This document shows, piece after piece, positions 23,641-37,500 of a DNA stretch of 64,000 nucleotides (position 1 is its first letter; each line of letters opens with the position of its first letter). The stretch covers positions 1,922,001 through 1,986,000 of the forward strand of contig JAVTVJ010000068.1 in assembly GCA_034509425.1 (NCBI GenBank). The letters run 5' to 3'. Below the pieces are notes generated by a model. The model made no database searches, was not told the DNA's origin, and worked only from the letters and a program-made list of their open reading frames with translations. A program made the translations under genes and the position numbers. The DNA comes from Eopsaltria australis. Lineage: Eukaryota > Chordata > Aves > Passeriformes > Petroicidae.

Positions 23641-24750
23641 CTCCCGCGGTACGCGCCGCCTCCGGCACCCCGGCTCCCCCAGGAGCCGTATTTTCGGAGA
23701 AGTGGTGAAATCGTCGCCACTCGCATCGTTTGTGAGCGCTGCCCCTCCGCCGTTTCACACGGTGATGGGTGCAGGGGCGCAAGTGGATTTGGCGTCTCTT
23801 ATCCCTTGCTTGTAAGGCTCCTACTTCTCGTTGTTTAAATGTGTGGTTGATTTGTATTATTTTTCTCTATTTCTTTGTGTTCCTAATAAACCTTCTCTTG
23901 AATGGCCTCAGAGTTGTGGTCTCAGCCTGAGGACTGTTGCGTTCGCAGCTGGTTGCCAGGCCTGGAACTGCATAGATAGATCAAGAAGCACAACAGCCCC
24001 TGTTACAATGTTCCCACCGTAGTTAAGCGTAACTGGAGGTAGCCCTTCTCAGTTACACAGGGGATTGTGCTTTATCTCAAAGATGCAGTATGAAAGTACT
24101 CGAGTCACATTTTTTTTTTTTTCCAGGATTCTGGTGTGGATAATCTTCCTAAAGGATTTAGCTTTGATCACTGTAACTAGGAGTGTTTCAAATTCTTATG
24201 ATTCACTGGTTCCTACACCATAGTTACCATATCCTTTTCTGGTTATGAGGCACGTATGAGGCAGAAATTGGATATTGCACAAAAGGGAGAAAGGCCTTGA
24301 TAAGGAAATACAAAAGGTGGTTTGCTCCAGTGACGGTCAGGTAGGGAGCTTGTCAAGATGACAGATGGTCTGTAAAGAACAAATATTGCATGGCTGGAAG
24401 TTACAGAGTGCCACAGGTGCAGGCACGGCCTTTATCCCCCAAAATTCCCACCATGGCACCTGGCTGTGATTACAGCTCTGCTTGTGGCATGCCAGCACAG
24501 AACAGCTGCTGCCATTCAAGCACATCATTGTCTCATCCTGCTCACAGCAATTTTACACCATGTGACAGTGACAATACCACCAGCCCCCTCGGCTCGCCTT
24601 GGGTGGTGTTACTGGCTGATACCGCTAGAGCAACAGCAACTACAGCGGAAACTTTGAGAGAGAGAAAATATACTCACGTAGATAAGGAATAAGTCATGTA
24701 GCATGATATTTATTTCCATGTAACTGAATTGTGTGACCTTCTCAATTTTA

Positions 24751-24765
24751 TTTTTTTTTTTTTTT
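24751..24765. repeat. Poly-T run (15 T)
   Basis: Fifteen consecutive T residues after 'ctcaatttta' and before 'ggaaatgatg'; simple sequence. Confidence 0.9.
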
Positions 24766-27700
24766 GGAAATGATGTTTTAGAAAAACTCCCAGGTCTTCA
24801 CATCACACTTGGTCTAGAATCAAAGGCAGAGAATGGGATGTGCCATTCGAATATGTTACTATGTCAGGTGCATGGCAGTTTTTAGATATATATACTGTAA
24901 GCTTGGATCTTTCTTGGTGTGTATGAAATCTGTAGCTTTCTGCATACTTGAAGACAGAGCTAAGATTTATATTTAAGTAAAGACAGTTCATAGAAATTCT
25001 TCAGAAGAACCTGAAAGTTCCTTCTGAAATGAAATTGCAACTTTCAACGCTTGTGTCTGCCTCTGCTTCATTTAAGGATGTGCAATACTTACGAACTGTG
25101 TTTATCTTGCAGTTTGCAGTAAATTATTTCTGTACTGAGCTACACTTTTTATTTCTAATTTTCTGGTTGTTAAAAGACATAATAGTTTACATAGGACTTG
25201 ACTTACTGTTTCCTAGGTTACAGCCAGGTATCTAATCCAATTTTATAAGAGCTTCATGAAGAAGACAGGCTCCAGCATAAACCCCATTTTTAGACCCTTT
25301 TTGCATTTGGGTTGGAAAACTAGTTTGCCCAAATATACCACTTATTTGCTATTAGAAGGAAGGCCTTTCTGAAGAAAATAGTTAACTGAGAGTGGGATCT
25401 TACAGGCAGATTACCTACAGAAATTTGTTTGGAACATGGCTGATGCTGAACTTCTTTCAAATTTTATTTTGTTGTGCATTCTGGTCTCCTCATTTTAAGT
25501 TGCAAGTCTTTTATTACAGTTTTAGTCTGAAGCCTTGATTCTGTAGGCAGTGGCACAGCTAAGCTCTGTTATACATGACTACTGGAAGGAATGCTTCCTA
25601 CAGTCATGATATGATTTTAATAGAACTGGTAGGAATTTAAATTTTGTCTTGATCAATTAACATATAAAATTTTTTAACTGGAATAAGCTTAAGATGAGGT
25701 TTAAAGTCCTAGAAGGTGGCTATTGGATATAAAATTTTACATAGCATACATAATTTTTTATGTTTTAATTATCTGTGTGGGTTTTTTATGTCATACCTTT
25801 GTCATTAGGGTCCTTTGGAGACTCTGCTTCTAGAATGGCTTCAACAACTGCCCATACAATTGCTGGGTTAAGTGGAAAATATGGGCATAATCTCAAAAAG
25901 GATTATTTGCAGAAATGGGACAGAATGCCAAACTGGTTTTATGACAAATATGATCTCTGGTAATCTTGTCCTTACCTTGACTTTGTAGGTCTGTCACACT
26001 GTGTACTATGCATAAACATACAGATGCTTCGTGACAGAGTTTCTGTTGATTTTGAAAGATTGGAGATACCCATCAGACACTGAAAACAGATATATCATGT
26101 AGAAATAGTGATCACACTTTCCCTGACATAGCCTCTCCTCCATCCTGTTTTGGGAATTCACCAGTCTGGTAGTGGTCTGGAGTAAATGTTTTGGTGTAAA
26201 TCTTACGGTATCATTCTCTGGAGGAAAAAAACACAACCACCTTTTATTGTAATGAATTTCCAAGCATACAGAATGATTGACAAGCCTTGTTTAATGGGTC
26301 AGTGCTCTGATGTGGAGCTGCACAAGGCAGGTGAATATTTCTGTAGTGGAGGCAGCATAAGCATGGATGGTGTGGTGGCATCTGTAATTTGGGATGGAGG
26401 ATTAGTGCCATAGGTAAGGTGCACAGCTGCCAGTTGAAGTTGGTTCAAAAGTCTGTCTTGCCTGGTATTCTCTCTCAGTTGCTTTTGGCAGCTGCTTGGG
26501 AGAAGAGTAGGAGTGGTGATTCTTGAGCATAGATATAGGCAGTGGAGGAAGGATGGTGCTGCTGTGCTGAAACTGTTTTCAGATCAAGGTAAATCTGAGA
26601 AAAGGGTGCAGTGTCAGGTTTCTAGTCAGTACTGGACAGACAAACTATGAAACAATGGGTCAGAATAGTGAATGAAAGTTATCAACAATTTAAACCTATA
26701 TTAATAGAATATATTTTGAGATGGAATATTTTTTTATTGTGAATGACTGTTTTGGTGATGTCTGTTGAGGTCAGTTCTATTTCAGAGCTTTCATAGCAGG
26801 AAGAAAAACTTTGATATGGAAAGATGCTTGTCTGGATCACCTGAATGTGACTGAGTGAGGTAGTGACCCTCCAGAGTTGGGATACAAAGAGGCTGTGCCC
26901 CTGATTGTAACTTTGCCAGATTGCACTAGGGAAAGAATGTCAGGACTTCTGCGTGAGTGGCCATCAGGTTCTAAGCTGTGGCAATACTGCTGAGGGGAGG
27001 GTGGACATCTCTGGCACACAGTTATATGTGGACAAGAAATTCTGAGCTCATGGAGTAATTTGTCACTAGAAAGGCCTGCAGTATGGGGTCAGAAAGTGGA
27101 CATCTGTTGACCTCACTGTAGCTGTTTAAGGGATAATTAATGAAGAGTTAACCCCGTATAAAAAACAGGAGGATACCAGGAAGATTTGGACCTGCCCTTA
27201 ACAGTGATGCCAGTTTGTTGTATGGGGTAGGTAAATTTGTCTTACCAGGATCTTTACTTTTCTGCTTAAGTTTATCATTGCTCTCTTTTATTCTTGAGTT
27301 TAAATTTATTCCATTAAAATGGGATGTGATTAGCCATATCCTTGCTAGCCAGGCCCTTGGAATTTGCTTTAAAACGACAACAAAAAAGTCCCATAACCCT
27401 TCAGGCTCTTCTTTTCAGAGAACAGTCAAATATGGCTTTGCCCTGTGATTCTGCTAAACCTGAGGCTGGGTTTATAACTGAGGAGGAACTTCTTACCAGG
27501 TCCTTTCTCACTGGGGTGGATAAATCTCACATTCTTATCTTTTGTGTTTATGTTTCTGTGGCTGGCCATCTTTAGTCAGGTAGACTGACTTGGTACCTGC
27601 ACAGATGTTTGAACTTTTGGGTTCTTGCCGCTTATAAAAGCAAAAGAAACCTAAACAGGTGTGGAGCCTTGCATTTATTCTCTCCCTTTCCAGCCTTTGT

Positions 27701-27837
27701 AGCCCTGTGCTCAGTTTTGCCCTTTCCAGATACTGTCTTTAGATGTCCTGCCAGACTAGTGTGAAAGGTTCTCTCCTAGATCTGTCTTAAAATGAAACAG
27801 ACTGTGCCTGTATATTCTGAGTACTCAGCTCTGTTGA

Positions 27838-27893
27838 GTTTTTGTTTGTTTTGGGTTTTTTTTGTTTGTTTTGGTTTGTTGTTTTTCTTTTAG
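27838..27893. repeat. T/G-rich simple repeat (TTTG-type)
   Basis: Irregular TTTG and TTTTGG units over about 55 bases, ending in a pyrimidine stretch followed by TAG. The end resembles a splice acceptor but no exon-like frame follows it. Confidence 0.75.
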
Positions 27894-30800
27894 GGAATAG
27901 CGTTACTTGACTTCATGGTTTAGTTATTTTTATGTGGCCAAGCAGATGTATGTTTTTAGATTTGAAGTTCTAAAATTAGCCAGTCTGTTGTTTGTTGTTT
28001 GTGCTTTGGGTTTTGTTTTTTTAATTTTTAATTAATTGAATATTTTGGGATGCTTCTCTGTCTTTATCAGAATAGCACCTTTCTTTATCTGTGATGTTCC
28101 TTACCAAGTTTTTATTTTCCTGTGAAGTTGAAAAAAACCCATACCTTAATGGAGAGATAATTGAAAGTGTGATTAATTTACTGAAACTGTTTTTTACATA
28201 TGATTTTTGGAACAATTTTTATGAGTACTCTTTGAAATGACAATATTGTAGCTTGTAAGTTATTTTTAGTATTTACAAAAGATTCAGTAAGAAAGCTTAT
28301 GATTATCCTTTTTATGTTCAAAGGAGGTAATCTAATTCCAAAAAGGATTTTATTATACTGAATGATAATTCAAATAACCAATAACTCATTTCAGCCTTTT
28401 TTCTTGAGGACTGCATACATTTAGTGGCACATTTGCCTAGTCACATTAATATAGGAGCTTTACCTTATATTTTATTCTTTGTCTATTTTGTTTTGTTAGC
28501 TGGCACACATAACAAAGACATATGCTTTACTGTTTGTGATGTTAGTAATGTTGTATGTCATAGTGACTCCAGCAGTTTAGAGATTTATTAAAACCACTCC
28601 TTACATTATGAACTGCTGTAAACTTGTCAAGTGGCCAGTGAATGATGATGCAACTCTGCTAAATATGTATGTTCTCTATACCGTTTGCCTCACAATGCAG
28701 TGCTGAGAAGATGTAACAGAAGCAACATTGCCTCCAGAAATTTTTGAGAAAGAAAAAAAAAGAAAAAAGAAGCAAATAAACTATAAACTCCAAGTAATGC
28801 TTTCTTTCTCCCTCTTCTACTAACTACTGAAGAAGATGGAATGGAAACTTTGAGAATTGATGCTTTGATTTAAGAAAAATCAAAATGTGCAGATTCAAGA
28901 TAACGCTTTTATTTCTAGGAAGATGTGTTTTCTGTTTGCTATTGGTTTATTTTGGAGAACCTCAATCTGTAATGTAAAATCGTTGGTGACATAGCTGAAT
29001 CAAGAATCTTGGGATAGTTTCTCTTATAATTGTAGCCTGCACCAATGTTCTTGTGTGTGCATGTTTAAGTCATTCTATTAAAATTTTTATATGGTTTGAG
29101 AAGACAGAAAAGGTTTTTTTTGTGGATTTTTGCCTCTATTTCACTGGCACCAGGATGAGCCTGAGGTGTTTTACAGTTTATGTTTAGTTTTTTGAGGGGG
29201 GAGAAGGTTTGCTTGTTCATGGTGTTACTTGATTGGTTTGTTTGTTTTTTGAGGAGCCTGCTTTTCAGCCTGACAGATTCATGTGGGAAATTTCAGCTAA
29301 ATTGAAAAAAATTCTCACCATAGCAGTAATAAAAAATGAGGATATGTTTCCATATTTTGCAGCTTTCTAGATCATTATGGATGTGTACCAAGCTGTTCAT
29401 AGGGAATACAAACCATGACCTGAAATAATGAGAGGATAATACATGGTCTAGCTCCACTCATAATGTGGCACAGAAGGGGTATTTTACTGCTCTTGACAGC
29501 ATTTCCAAACAGTTATGTCAGATCTATCACAACTTAGTGTCTGACTGATGGGATAAAGAATTGACTAAAGTCATGTAGGAGTCACAATCTCTTATAAAAT
29601 GAACCATCATCTGGCAAGGGTCTCTAACTGCTGGAGACAAATAATGCAAAAAATCAAATGTGAGGAAAGGAAAGGTAATTTTGGATTCCAGTCCTGCTTT
29701 ATCATGCACAAATAGCTCTATTAAATCAGGGACGACCATCCAGGTATGTGAATTACTTGTTTTCATGACTGTTTGCACATCTTTGGATCCACATTATGGA
29801 AACTTTTGGTGCTGATAAAGTATCAGTGTTTAAATACTGTAGGAACACGCTTGAATAGGAATTGACTTCTAATAATACGAAACTGTATTTAAAGCTACTT
29901 TTTATAATCATGAATAAAGCGATTAGTTTTGTGATGTACCTTGAAGAAATTTGTGAAGTGAAAAGGCTGCACGTTTATTGAAGGTATGTTTGAAGACCTT
30001 TAAAATAATCAGCGAGATTCTGTTTCTGATAATTATCCCATTGACTGGAAATGAAGGAAATAACAGTGCCAGTAGTATAAATTTCAGTATGTAATTGCAT
30101 TTCAAATCCTAGTGAAATCCACACTGCTTAAAATCTAAACCTGTGAAAGTACATAGGAGATAAAGATGTAAAGTACTCCAGGACTCAAAAGTCTCTCTGA
30201 CCTAAATTAAGACCTGGTGTTGTAGAAGTTTCTGCCAGTTTTCCTTAAGCTCAGAGTGTACAGAAACTCCCTTTAATAGGTTGATTATTGACTACAAACT
30301 GAGAAATTACTTCTCATTTAATAACCAACATTTTTTAATTACAATAAAGTTAGTGATTAGACTTGTCAGGTATCAGTTTTAGCTATGGGAGTCTGGAGAG
30401 ATAAGGTTCTGGAGAACAGATGGATATCTTGCAAGATTTTGAGAACTGCTGTTAAAAAAGATTGATACAGAGAATAGAAAGAAGGCAGTGAAGACTAAGA
30501 AAGAATATTTGTGTGCTAGAATCAAATGTTGAGAATGAATCTTATGATCTGACTCTTGATGAAGTTTACTTTTGGATTTTGCTTGAAATTTTTGAAACTT
30601 TAAGGGAAAGAGCCTTGGAATATTGCAAGGTATTATGAATTTTCGGTATCTATAAATAATGAAAACTAAAAGGTGTGTATGTGTGCATTGATGAAAATTA
30701 CTTAGAGATTTACCTTAACAATCAAAAAGACAAAAATCTCCCTTTTTTTCTTCAGCATTTATTTCTGCATATGTCCTTTCTGTTGGGGAGTGGGAGAGAA

Positions 30801-31479
30801 AAGAGAGAGTTTTTGAAACTAACATTGTTTAAGAAGAAAATCTAAAGTCAGTATTTGTAAAACTTTCCAGTACTGCTTCGGCCCTGTTTAGAATGAAGGT
30901 TTTCATTAAGATTTGTGCATGATTGAGTTTTAATTATTCAGATGAACTGTCAGCCTTTCTCATGTAAGTGCTTACATATTTGTTTAAAATACTTTCCCAG
31001 CATTATGCAGCCTGTAAGGTTTTGTTTATGCTGCTTATAGATTTTGCAGTTTCACTGTTTGTTCTTAATCTTGAATTTGTGATTATATTCCTCTGGATTT
31101 GGCAGTACTCATATGTTTGGAAAGCAAAATGCCCATTATTCTATGGCAGTAAATGCTACCAGGAGTTCTAGCAGTTGCACCAGCCATGTAAAACAAGCCA
31201 GGCATGTGTTACAAGTCCGAGCTGCCTTATTTCACTTGTGTTCTGTGTTTGATTGAAATACAGCAGTAAAGAACTGGAGAAGAAATCTGGAAATATTCCA
31301 TATCTAAGCAGATTTGTAGAGGCAGGATGCTTCATCACCTGAATGCCTGAATGATGGCACTGACTTTGACTTGCTGTAAATGAGGCTGTGACGAGCCTTG
31401 AGGCATCAGTGACAGGAGCCTTGAGAGAGCAGAGATTGACATTGCACAGAAGAGCCTGCCCCAGCAGGGCTTAAGTTCA

Positions 31480-31552
31480 AACTTTGGGGTTGGAACTAGA
31501 TGACCTTTAAGGTCCGTTCCAACCCAAACCATTCTATGATCCCTATGATTTT
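31480..31552 (+). mobile_element. CR1 LINE 3' tail, short fragment
   Basis: It contains 'ggttggaactagatgacctttaaggtccgttccaacccaaaccattctatgat', the characteristic CR1 terminal hairpin region and the start of its 3' octamer repeat, in sense orientation. Only the tail is present; the sequence before about 31480 is not clearly CR1. Confidence 0.88.
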
Positions 31553-34500
31553 TCTTTGCTTGTGATGTTAGACCTTTATCCCACCAAAGAAAAAATTGAA
31601 GGTTACTATGGCAGTACATTCAGGGCCTTACCCACTCTAGAAAGGGGTGGGCTGTCTATTTAACACTGCAATATGTAAGAGGTAGCACACTTTTATCATA
31701 CAAAAGACAAGTTTTGTTTTGGCTGTACAATGTGGCTGATAAGTCAAAATATAGTACATATGTTCAGGTAGAAATATCAAATTCCATGGGTTTTTTACTG
31801 GCATTAGGTTTTGGGTCATTTGAAAGCTGCTTTTTAAAGGCATCTCTTTTTCTTGTTTTGTATTTTTGACTTGTTGCAAACCTCAGATGATGTTAACTGA
31901 ATTTTTAATTTTTTATCTTTGAAGAATTTTTTTTTTTCCCAGTGAGGGAGGCAGGTAGTTTTCTGATGAAGTTGGCTATCTGCCTAGGTCTTTGCTTTGC
32001 ATAATGTATTGTGTGTTACCTGTCATGTTTACAAGAAGTACCTTCTTCTCTGTCAGGGCACACAGCGAAGGGGGACAGAGAAAAACTGCGTGTGGGGAGT
32101 GATCTGTACTTGACTATTCTGCTTTGAAGGCAGGGTGTGTAATAGGGGAGGAATGGCAAAGGTAGGAAGAGAGAAATTGGAGGAAGAAGTTAATGAATGT
32201 TGTATTGGATGGGGGCTAATTCGCCTTGAGTGAATAGAACTAATTGTTCAAGACTACCTGATCTTTATGTGAAGGTGAACTTGCATTGTTGCCTAGGTAG
32301 GAATTTATGTGCTTCATAAGGCTGGTTGAATTAATTGGTGAGCTGTGCTGTGATCTGTGTGACTGCTGTTTTAAAAAAAGTAAGAATTCACTCCAGCATT
32401 GGAACAGAAATAAGTTTTTTATTTTGTAAGGTCTTGCATTTTTTCTTGAAAGTCTTTTTTTTTTTTTTTCTAAGAGGTAAATGTATAGCTGTTGGGGAAT
32501 GTGCTTATGTTTCATTTTGGCTTAAAAAGTCCAAAAACCCAGAAAGTATTTGGCTTTTTTTTTTTTTAATTGGTATGGGGAAGAATTAGGACTAAGTCCT
32601 GGTGCTCTGAGGCACTTTGAGGGGACAGTTCTATAATATAACCAGCCTCATGTAATGTTTGCCAGCAGAGACTTAATGAGGTTGGGGGGGTCAGATTTCC
32701 ACTTTTGCTTTTCCGTTTCCTCATTTTGTCCCCTGTAGCCCTTTATGTCTCACACCATGGTGAGCTACTTCAAGAACTAAAACTACCAGGAAACTGGTTT
32801 TGGTTTGTTTCATTTCTGCTGGTGTAGCTATCTAAACTGGCTTGGCAGAAGTGATTGAAGCAATATTGTCTTGGGTAGCAAAGGGAAGTGGAGCTTCTGG
32901 TGTACGCTGAGCTCTGTTACATTGCACCCCATTTAGTGGTGGGTGCTGCTGTGGGAGAACATGGAGATGAAAGCTTTCTTCAGGTGCCTCTGGGAACTGA
33001 GAAGTGGGGAGGCTGTGTGAGAACCCCACATATGAGCAAGTCTGGGAAGAGGGGAATTCCTGCAAAAGATGGCTTGGAGTGAGGAGTTTCAGCCCCTCTG
33101 AAATTCCTCAGGTCTTTCCTGGTTCCTCTTGCTTCCCTGTCTTTTCCTGCCTTTGAAGCCTGTTCTGCTGCCTTCAATTGACTTGGCTTTGCTTGGGCAC
33201 TTGGGAAACCAAGTGCAGGTTCTGTGTGCTAAATGCAGCTTTTGTGTATGTTGCACATCTTGATGTATCAAGGTCTTGCACCCTTGCTTCCATGCCACGC
33301 AGTCTAAAGAAACTGGCTTCCTGTTGTTTTTAAAAGCAGATTTCTAATAATATTTTTACCTTACAAAGCAGGAGAGGAGTGTGGTTCTCCAGGGGATTAA
33401 TTTTCCTAGATTGCTCATAGAAGGTGAACTGTCCAGGATAAATGAGAGGTTGTTTAATTTTTTTTTGTTATCTTTTAAATAATGAACATCTGTTAATTCC
33501 TAGTAGCAAGTTTGCGCTTACATCCTTTCCATGAATGTGTTTTCCAGGTTCTGGAAGCTGTCTGAAGAGATAAAAAATTTCTTTCAAATGCTCTATTTCT
33601 GAACTTGGAAAGAACATCTTCCAGAAACAAGTGTAGGGTGTCCGTGCTACTTCTGAGACCATAGAAAAATAACTGGAGAGTATTAATGGCTTGCTTTTCA
33701 AATGCTCCTCATTTTTAAACTGGAAATGGGCCTTTTATAGGTGCATAAGTAGCCTGAATTTTTAATTATGCTTTGAACCATCTGGCAATCTCTTTTTTTA
33801 ACATCAGCAGTAATAAACTTTGAGGAGTTTCCATACAGCAATTTTCCACTTCCTTCTGTATTTTCTGTCATTCCTTATATGGCACTTCATCAGCCCCCTT
33901 CCATGTTGATCACTTTCATACTTTGCAATGTTCATCCATCTACTCTATCACATCATTGAATACGTGGTCTGAAAAAGGTTGTAGTTACGGGGATCTTGAA
34001 GGATACATCTAAAGGAGAACTCTAAAAAGCCTCACAACAAATGATTCCACAGAAAAATTTTAGTTTAGAACTACTGAAGCTCTTTTAGCTTGGGTGTTTT
34101 ATTGTAAATATAAATAAATAAGTAAATAAATATATATAGTATATCAAAGGACATACTCTCAGGATGCACAATTAAAAATACTGTAGCATTTACAGTTTTT
34201 TTTTCTAGAAGGCTAACATCATGCATCTGCATAACTTATAGTCAGCATGCCTTACAGAAGACCACCTTTTAAGTAATATCCTTGAAATATGAACAGTGGA
34301 ATACAAGTCTGTTTTTCTTTAGTTGATATGTTTGGATGAAAAAGTTTCCAATATCTTTATTTTTTGATGCTGAATATATTGAATATTTATTTACTGATAC
34401 AAAGGTGTGTTCTTTCAAAGCAAAACATTGATTATTATTCTTCTCTTTTGATGACTTTAATAGGCATTAAGGTGCTATGAAAGTCTTGTTGAAAAAAGGG

Positions 34501-37500
34501 TGTTCTGAAATATCAGCGTGGAAAGCTGGCAGATCCTTTTCCCCTGCCACTTGTTTCCATAGTTGCCCTGTTGGATTCAAGTTGTCCATGGTATCTGAGT
34601 GTGCTCCTTGGTGCAGTGACAGTTTAATAGATTTTAACAGTAGCCTGCTATGTAAAGGGTAAAGGATGAATTTCAGTCTTCCAGATGACAGTGCAAACTT
34701 CCTCCTTCATCCCGGCAAAAGTAATGGCAGAATGTTGATTTGCTTTTTGTTGTGTTTTCTAAACCTTGTCCAAACCTCATAGTGTTCTTTAGCCTTGTAT
34801 TGACCAGACAAATGTATGTTTTTGGAAGTGTTTCCCTTTCATTAGTGTTCTTTAGCTGTTAATGTCAGAGTTCATCCCATTTTCTCGTGTTATGTACTGG
34901 TTCTGAAAAAGGGAAATGCTGTTTTCATGTTAAACGTTTAAAATGTTTCTTTCATAGGAGAAGGTAAAGCAGCATTAGCTTCAATTTTTTTTTTCCAAAT
35001 GGTTCATAGTTCAGTGCTGCAATGAACAGCTTTCCAATTAGAGGACACAATACCTGTTCTACTGGATGTTATTACAAAATGGCTGAAATTTATTTTAGCT
35101 GCATAAAATGTTACTTATAGTATTTGTATATTTTTTTTGCCCGTCTGTAATCATAACAACTGGCATTTAATCTATTCAGTGTTTAAAATATTCTTTTTTT
35201 TCCTTCTAGAAATGCAATGATAAGCAGAAAACAGTTTGTCTCTCAATTTCTGTGGTATGGTTTGCTGTTTTATTTCCTTTCACTCATCCTCTTCCAATCA
35301 GTTTCCAACTCGAGCAGCTTTCTTTTGCTAGTTCCCCCCTTTCACAGTGAGTACTTAATGCTGACTCACCAGTTGTCATGATTGGACTGCTTGGCACTGT
35401 TGGCAGGGGCACAGGCATATGTGTGTGGGCACTCTGGCCACAATAAAGACACCTTCTTGATCCAGATTTTTATTAATTAATTCAGTATTCTGGTTTTTAA
35501 AGGTGTTGGGGGAATAAGTGGTTAAGGCTTTCATTTATACTTATGTTCAGGGGTGAACAATTTTGAGCATTAAACAGCAAATTCATGGTGATTCTGCCTT
35601 TAGTGAACAGTGACAGGAAGGTGTAAAATTTGTGTAGTGTTACGTGAAACCATAAGTAAACTTTGCCCTTGTTTTTGAGTAGTCTTTGCTAAAGTTGGGT
35701 AGGTAAGAACAGCATGGCTACTTTGTTTTTCAGATACATGCAATCATTTCATTATCTCTTTACACTGTCATTTCTTTCTGAGCTGAGCAGCACAGCCCTT
35801 ATAACTAAAATGTGGTGGATTTTTCTCCTTCAGCCAGACTGTGCACGCTGCATAGGCCAAATAACCCTGTGTACAGCATCTCTTTGCTCAGTAAATAACA
35901 GTGTGACTTGAATTGCAGCCAGAACTTTCTTTGCAGGCTTAACTGGTGCTCTGATTTCCTCTGGTGGGACCTGCCTGTCCCAGGTGTCAGTTCTGTGTCT
36001 GACCAGCCACAGCTGGCCCCAGGAACCTGAGTGGAGTTAATGAGAGCTGCAGTACCCACTGCTGTCAGGTTGGGAGAGGGAAGGAAACCTGCCATGCATG
36101 TCTTGGGTCTGCTTCGCTGTGCTGATGGAGTGCTTCTGTATGTCATGGTTCCCAGCCTTGGCAGGCTCTTCAGCAGGGATGTATAATTTGTATTACACTG
36201 AAAGATGACACAATCTATTCTTCAAACTGGCAAACTTAGTCCTGCAGCTGCTTTGAATAATTTGCTGAAAACATGGCGTTAATAATGACAAAGGAGCTGC
36301 ATGTTTGGTGATTTAGGGATCTGTAAATGCACCATTGTGTACACACACTCACTCAGCTTACCATACAGCTCCCATAAAATATTTGTTGAGAGTCTTTGCT
36401 ATATAAATGAACAGTCATTTTGGAGGCAAAGATTGTGGCTTTCCATTCTCAAGTTAGACTTCCATAACTTAGGCCTGTTGTATTGAAAATTGTGGTTGCC
36501 TAACAGCAGAAGAAAAAAATACTATTTCACCTCTGGGAAAGGTATTTCTGCAGTTTACTGCCTGGTGACTTGTTTAGTATTTTTTGACATTCAACAACAA
36601 ATACTTAGTGATAAGGATGGTTGTCAACTGGAAGGAAAACTTACCTATGTAATGATCAGGCACTGGGCTCAATGTAAAGATCAGATCACAGAATTAATCT
36701 GTCACTTGGTAAAACATGGGAGAGAATTTTGTTCCAGAAAAAGCCACTTGTTCTAATTGTTGGGTTTGTTGTGTATTTCTTTTTATTTCATGATTGTGGG
36801 GTGGGGCAAAACCCCAACAACTCAAGGCAATTTTTTACTGTTTATTTTTTCCTCTTAGAAAGAACTGGAAGTTTGGTATGTGCTTGTCTGTAAGCTAATG
36901 AATACTGAACTTCCATATGAGGAAGCTGGTTTTTGAAATTTAAGGCCACCTTTGGCCTTTCATTATGCCAGGAAGATACTGGGCATTAAGAATTTTCTAA
37001 AGACCATGCTATTTCCATGTGGAATTGTCTTAAAACATGCCTTTCTAACGCATAATTAAAATACCCACACTCAAATTAAAAATGCACTTTTTACATTTCA
37101 GTTTTAAAACTATCTGCTTTCCTCTGCCCCATGCTTCTATAGTGATTCTGATTGATTGCAGTGGCACTTGGTGGTGACAGAAGAGTACATCACCTGCAGA
37201 CAAGATCACTTTCTTCTGGATTTAGCCAGGAGTCTGCTTCCTTGGACGGGAACTCCAAAAGCATTACTGGTAGACTTTTTTCTTTTCCCTGCTTTCTTTC
37301 TTTTTTTCTCATTCTGATTTTTACTTGCACAGTTCAGAAATTCAGGAGAACTGCTTCTGCTGGGAATTTTTAGTATGACATGTCTGTCAGTAGTTTGGAA
37401 GGAGCTTTTCACTCATGTTACTGGGTTATAACTTAACCATCTGCAAAACAAGCCCTTATATTTTCCTGAGTTACTTGTAGAAAACCCATTGGCATTTAAT

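Larger units (their letters stand above)
22370..23760. promoter_or_regulatory. FRMPD4: CpG island promoter of FRMPD4
   Basis: GC content and CpG frequency rise abruptly near 22370 and fall again after about 23760, while the DNA on both sides is AT-rich and CpG-poor. It holds GC-box (Sp1-type) motifs such as GGGGCGGGG at 22808-22816, GGGGCGG near 22678, several CGGCCGC/GCGGCCG blocks, and no convincing TATA box close to the first coding exon. This fits a CpG-island promoter with dispersed start sites. The first coding exon lies inside the island, so transcription most likely starts between about 22500 and 22970, but the exact start cannot be read. The long open frames on both strands here (up to 371 codons) are a side effect of GC richness and are not genes. 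Bidirectional activity is possible but unproven. Confidence 0.85.
23761..31479. other. Intron 1 segment, no further exon recognised
   Basis: AT-rich intronic DNA. It contains T runs at 24110-24122 and 24751-24765 and a T/G-rich simple tract at 27838-27893. An open frame at 25811-25963 has splice-like borders but the wrong phase for FRMPD4 (see findings). A slightly GC-richer patch lies at 24400-24660. I see no recognisable transposon in this segment. Confidence 0.5.

Noticed and set aside
22667..23782. A 371-codon open frame on the - strand over the CpG island, with several other long frames in both directions
   Set aside because: Long frames are expected in very GC-rich DNA because stop codons are AT-rich. 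The translations are Arg/Pro/Gly/Ala-rich without domains, overlap each other in all frames and cross the supported FRMPD4 exon.
24110..24225. T13-CCAG acceptor-like site followed by a frame in phase with FRMPD4 exon 1
   Set aside because: The 30-odd codons that follow end in TAG without a donor and do not resemble the expected WW-region exon. A T run followed by CAG is common in AT-rich introns.
25809..25963. The same open frame considered as FRMPD4 exon 2
   Set aside because: Exon 1 ends two bases into a codon, so this block would have to be read as G, GTC, CTT, TGG, AGA, CTC, TGC, TTC, TAG, which stops at once. The sequence also lacks the expected FRMPD4 residues.
26800..27200. Possible LTR with a TATA-like word (GTATAAAAAACA near 27157)
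   Set aside because: I could not match any block to a known LTR and saw no terminal TG...CA with target-site duplication.
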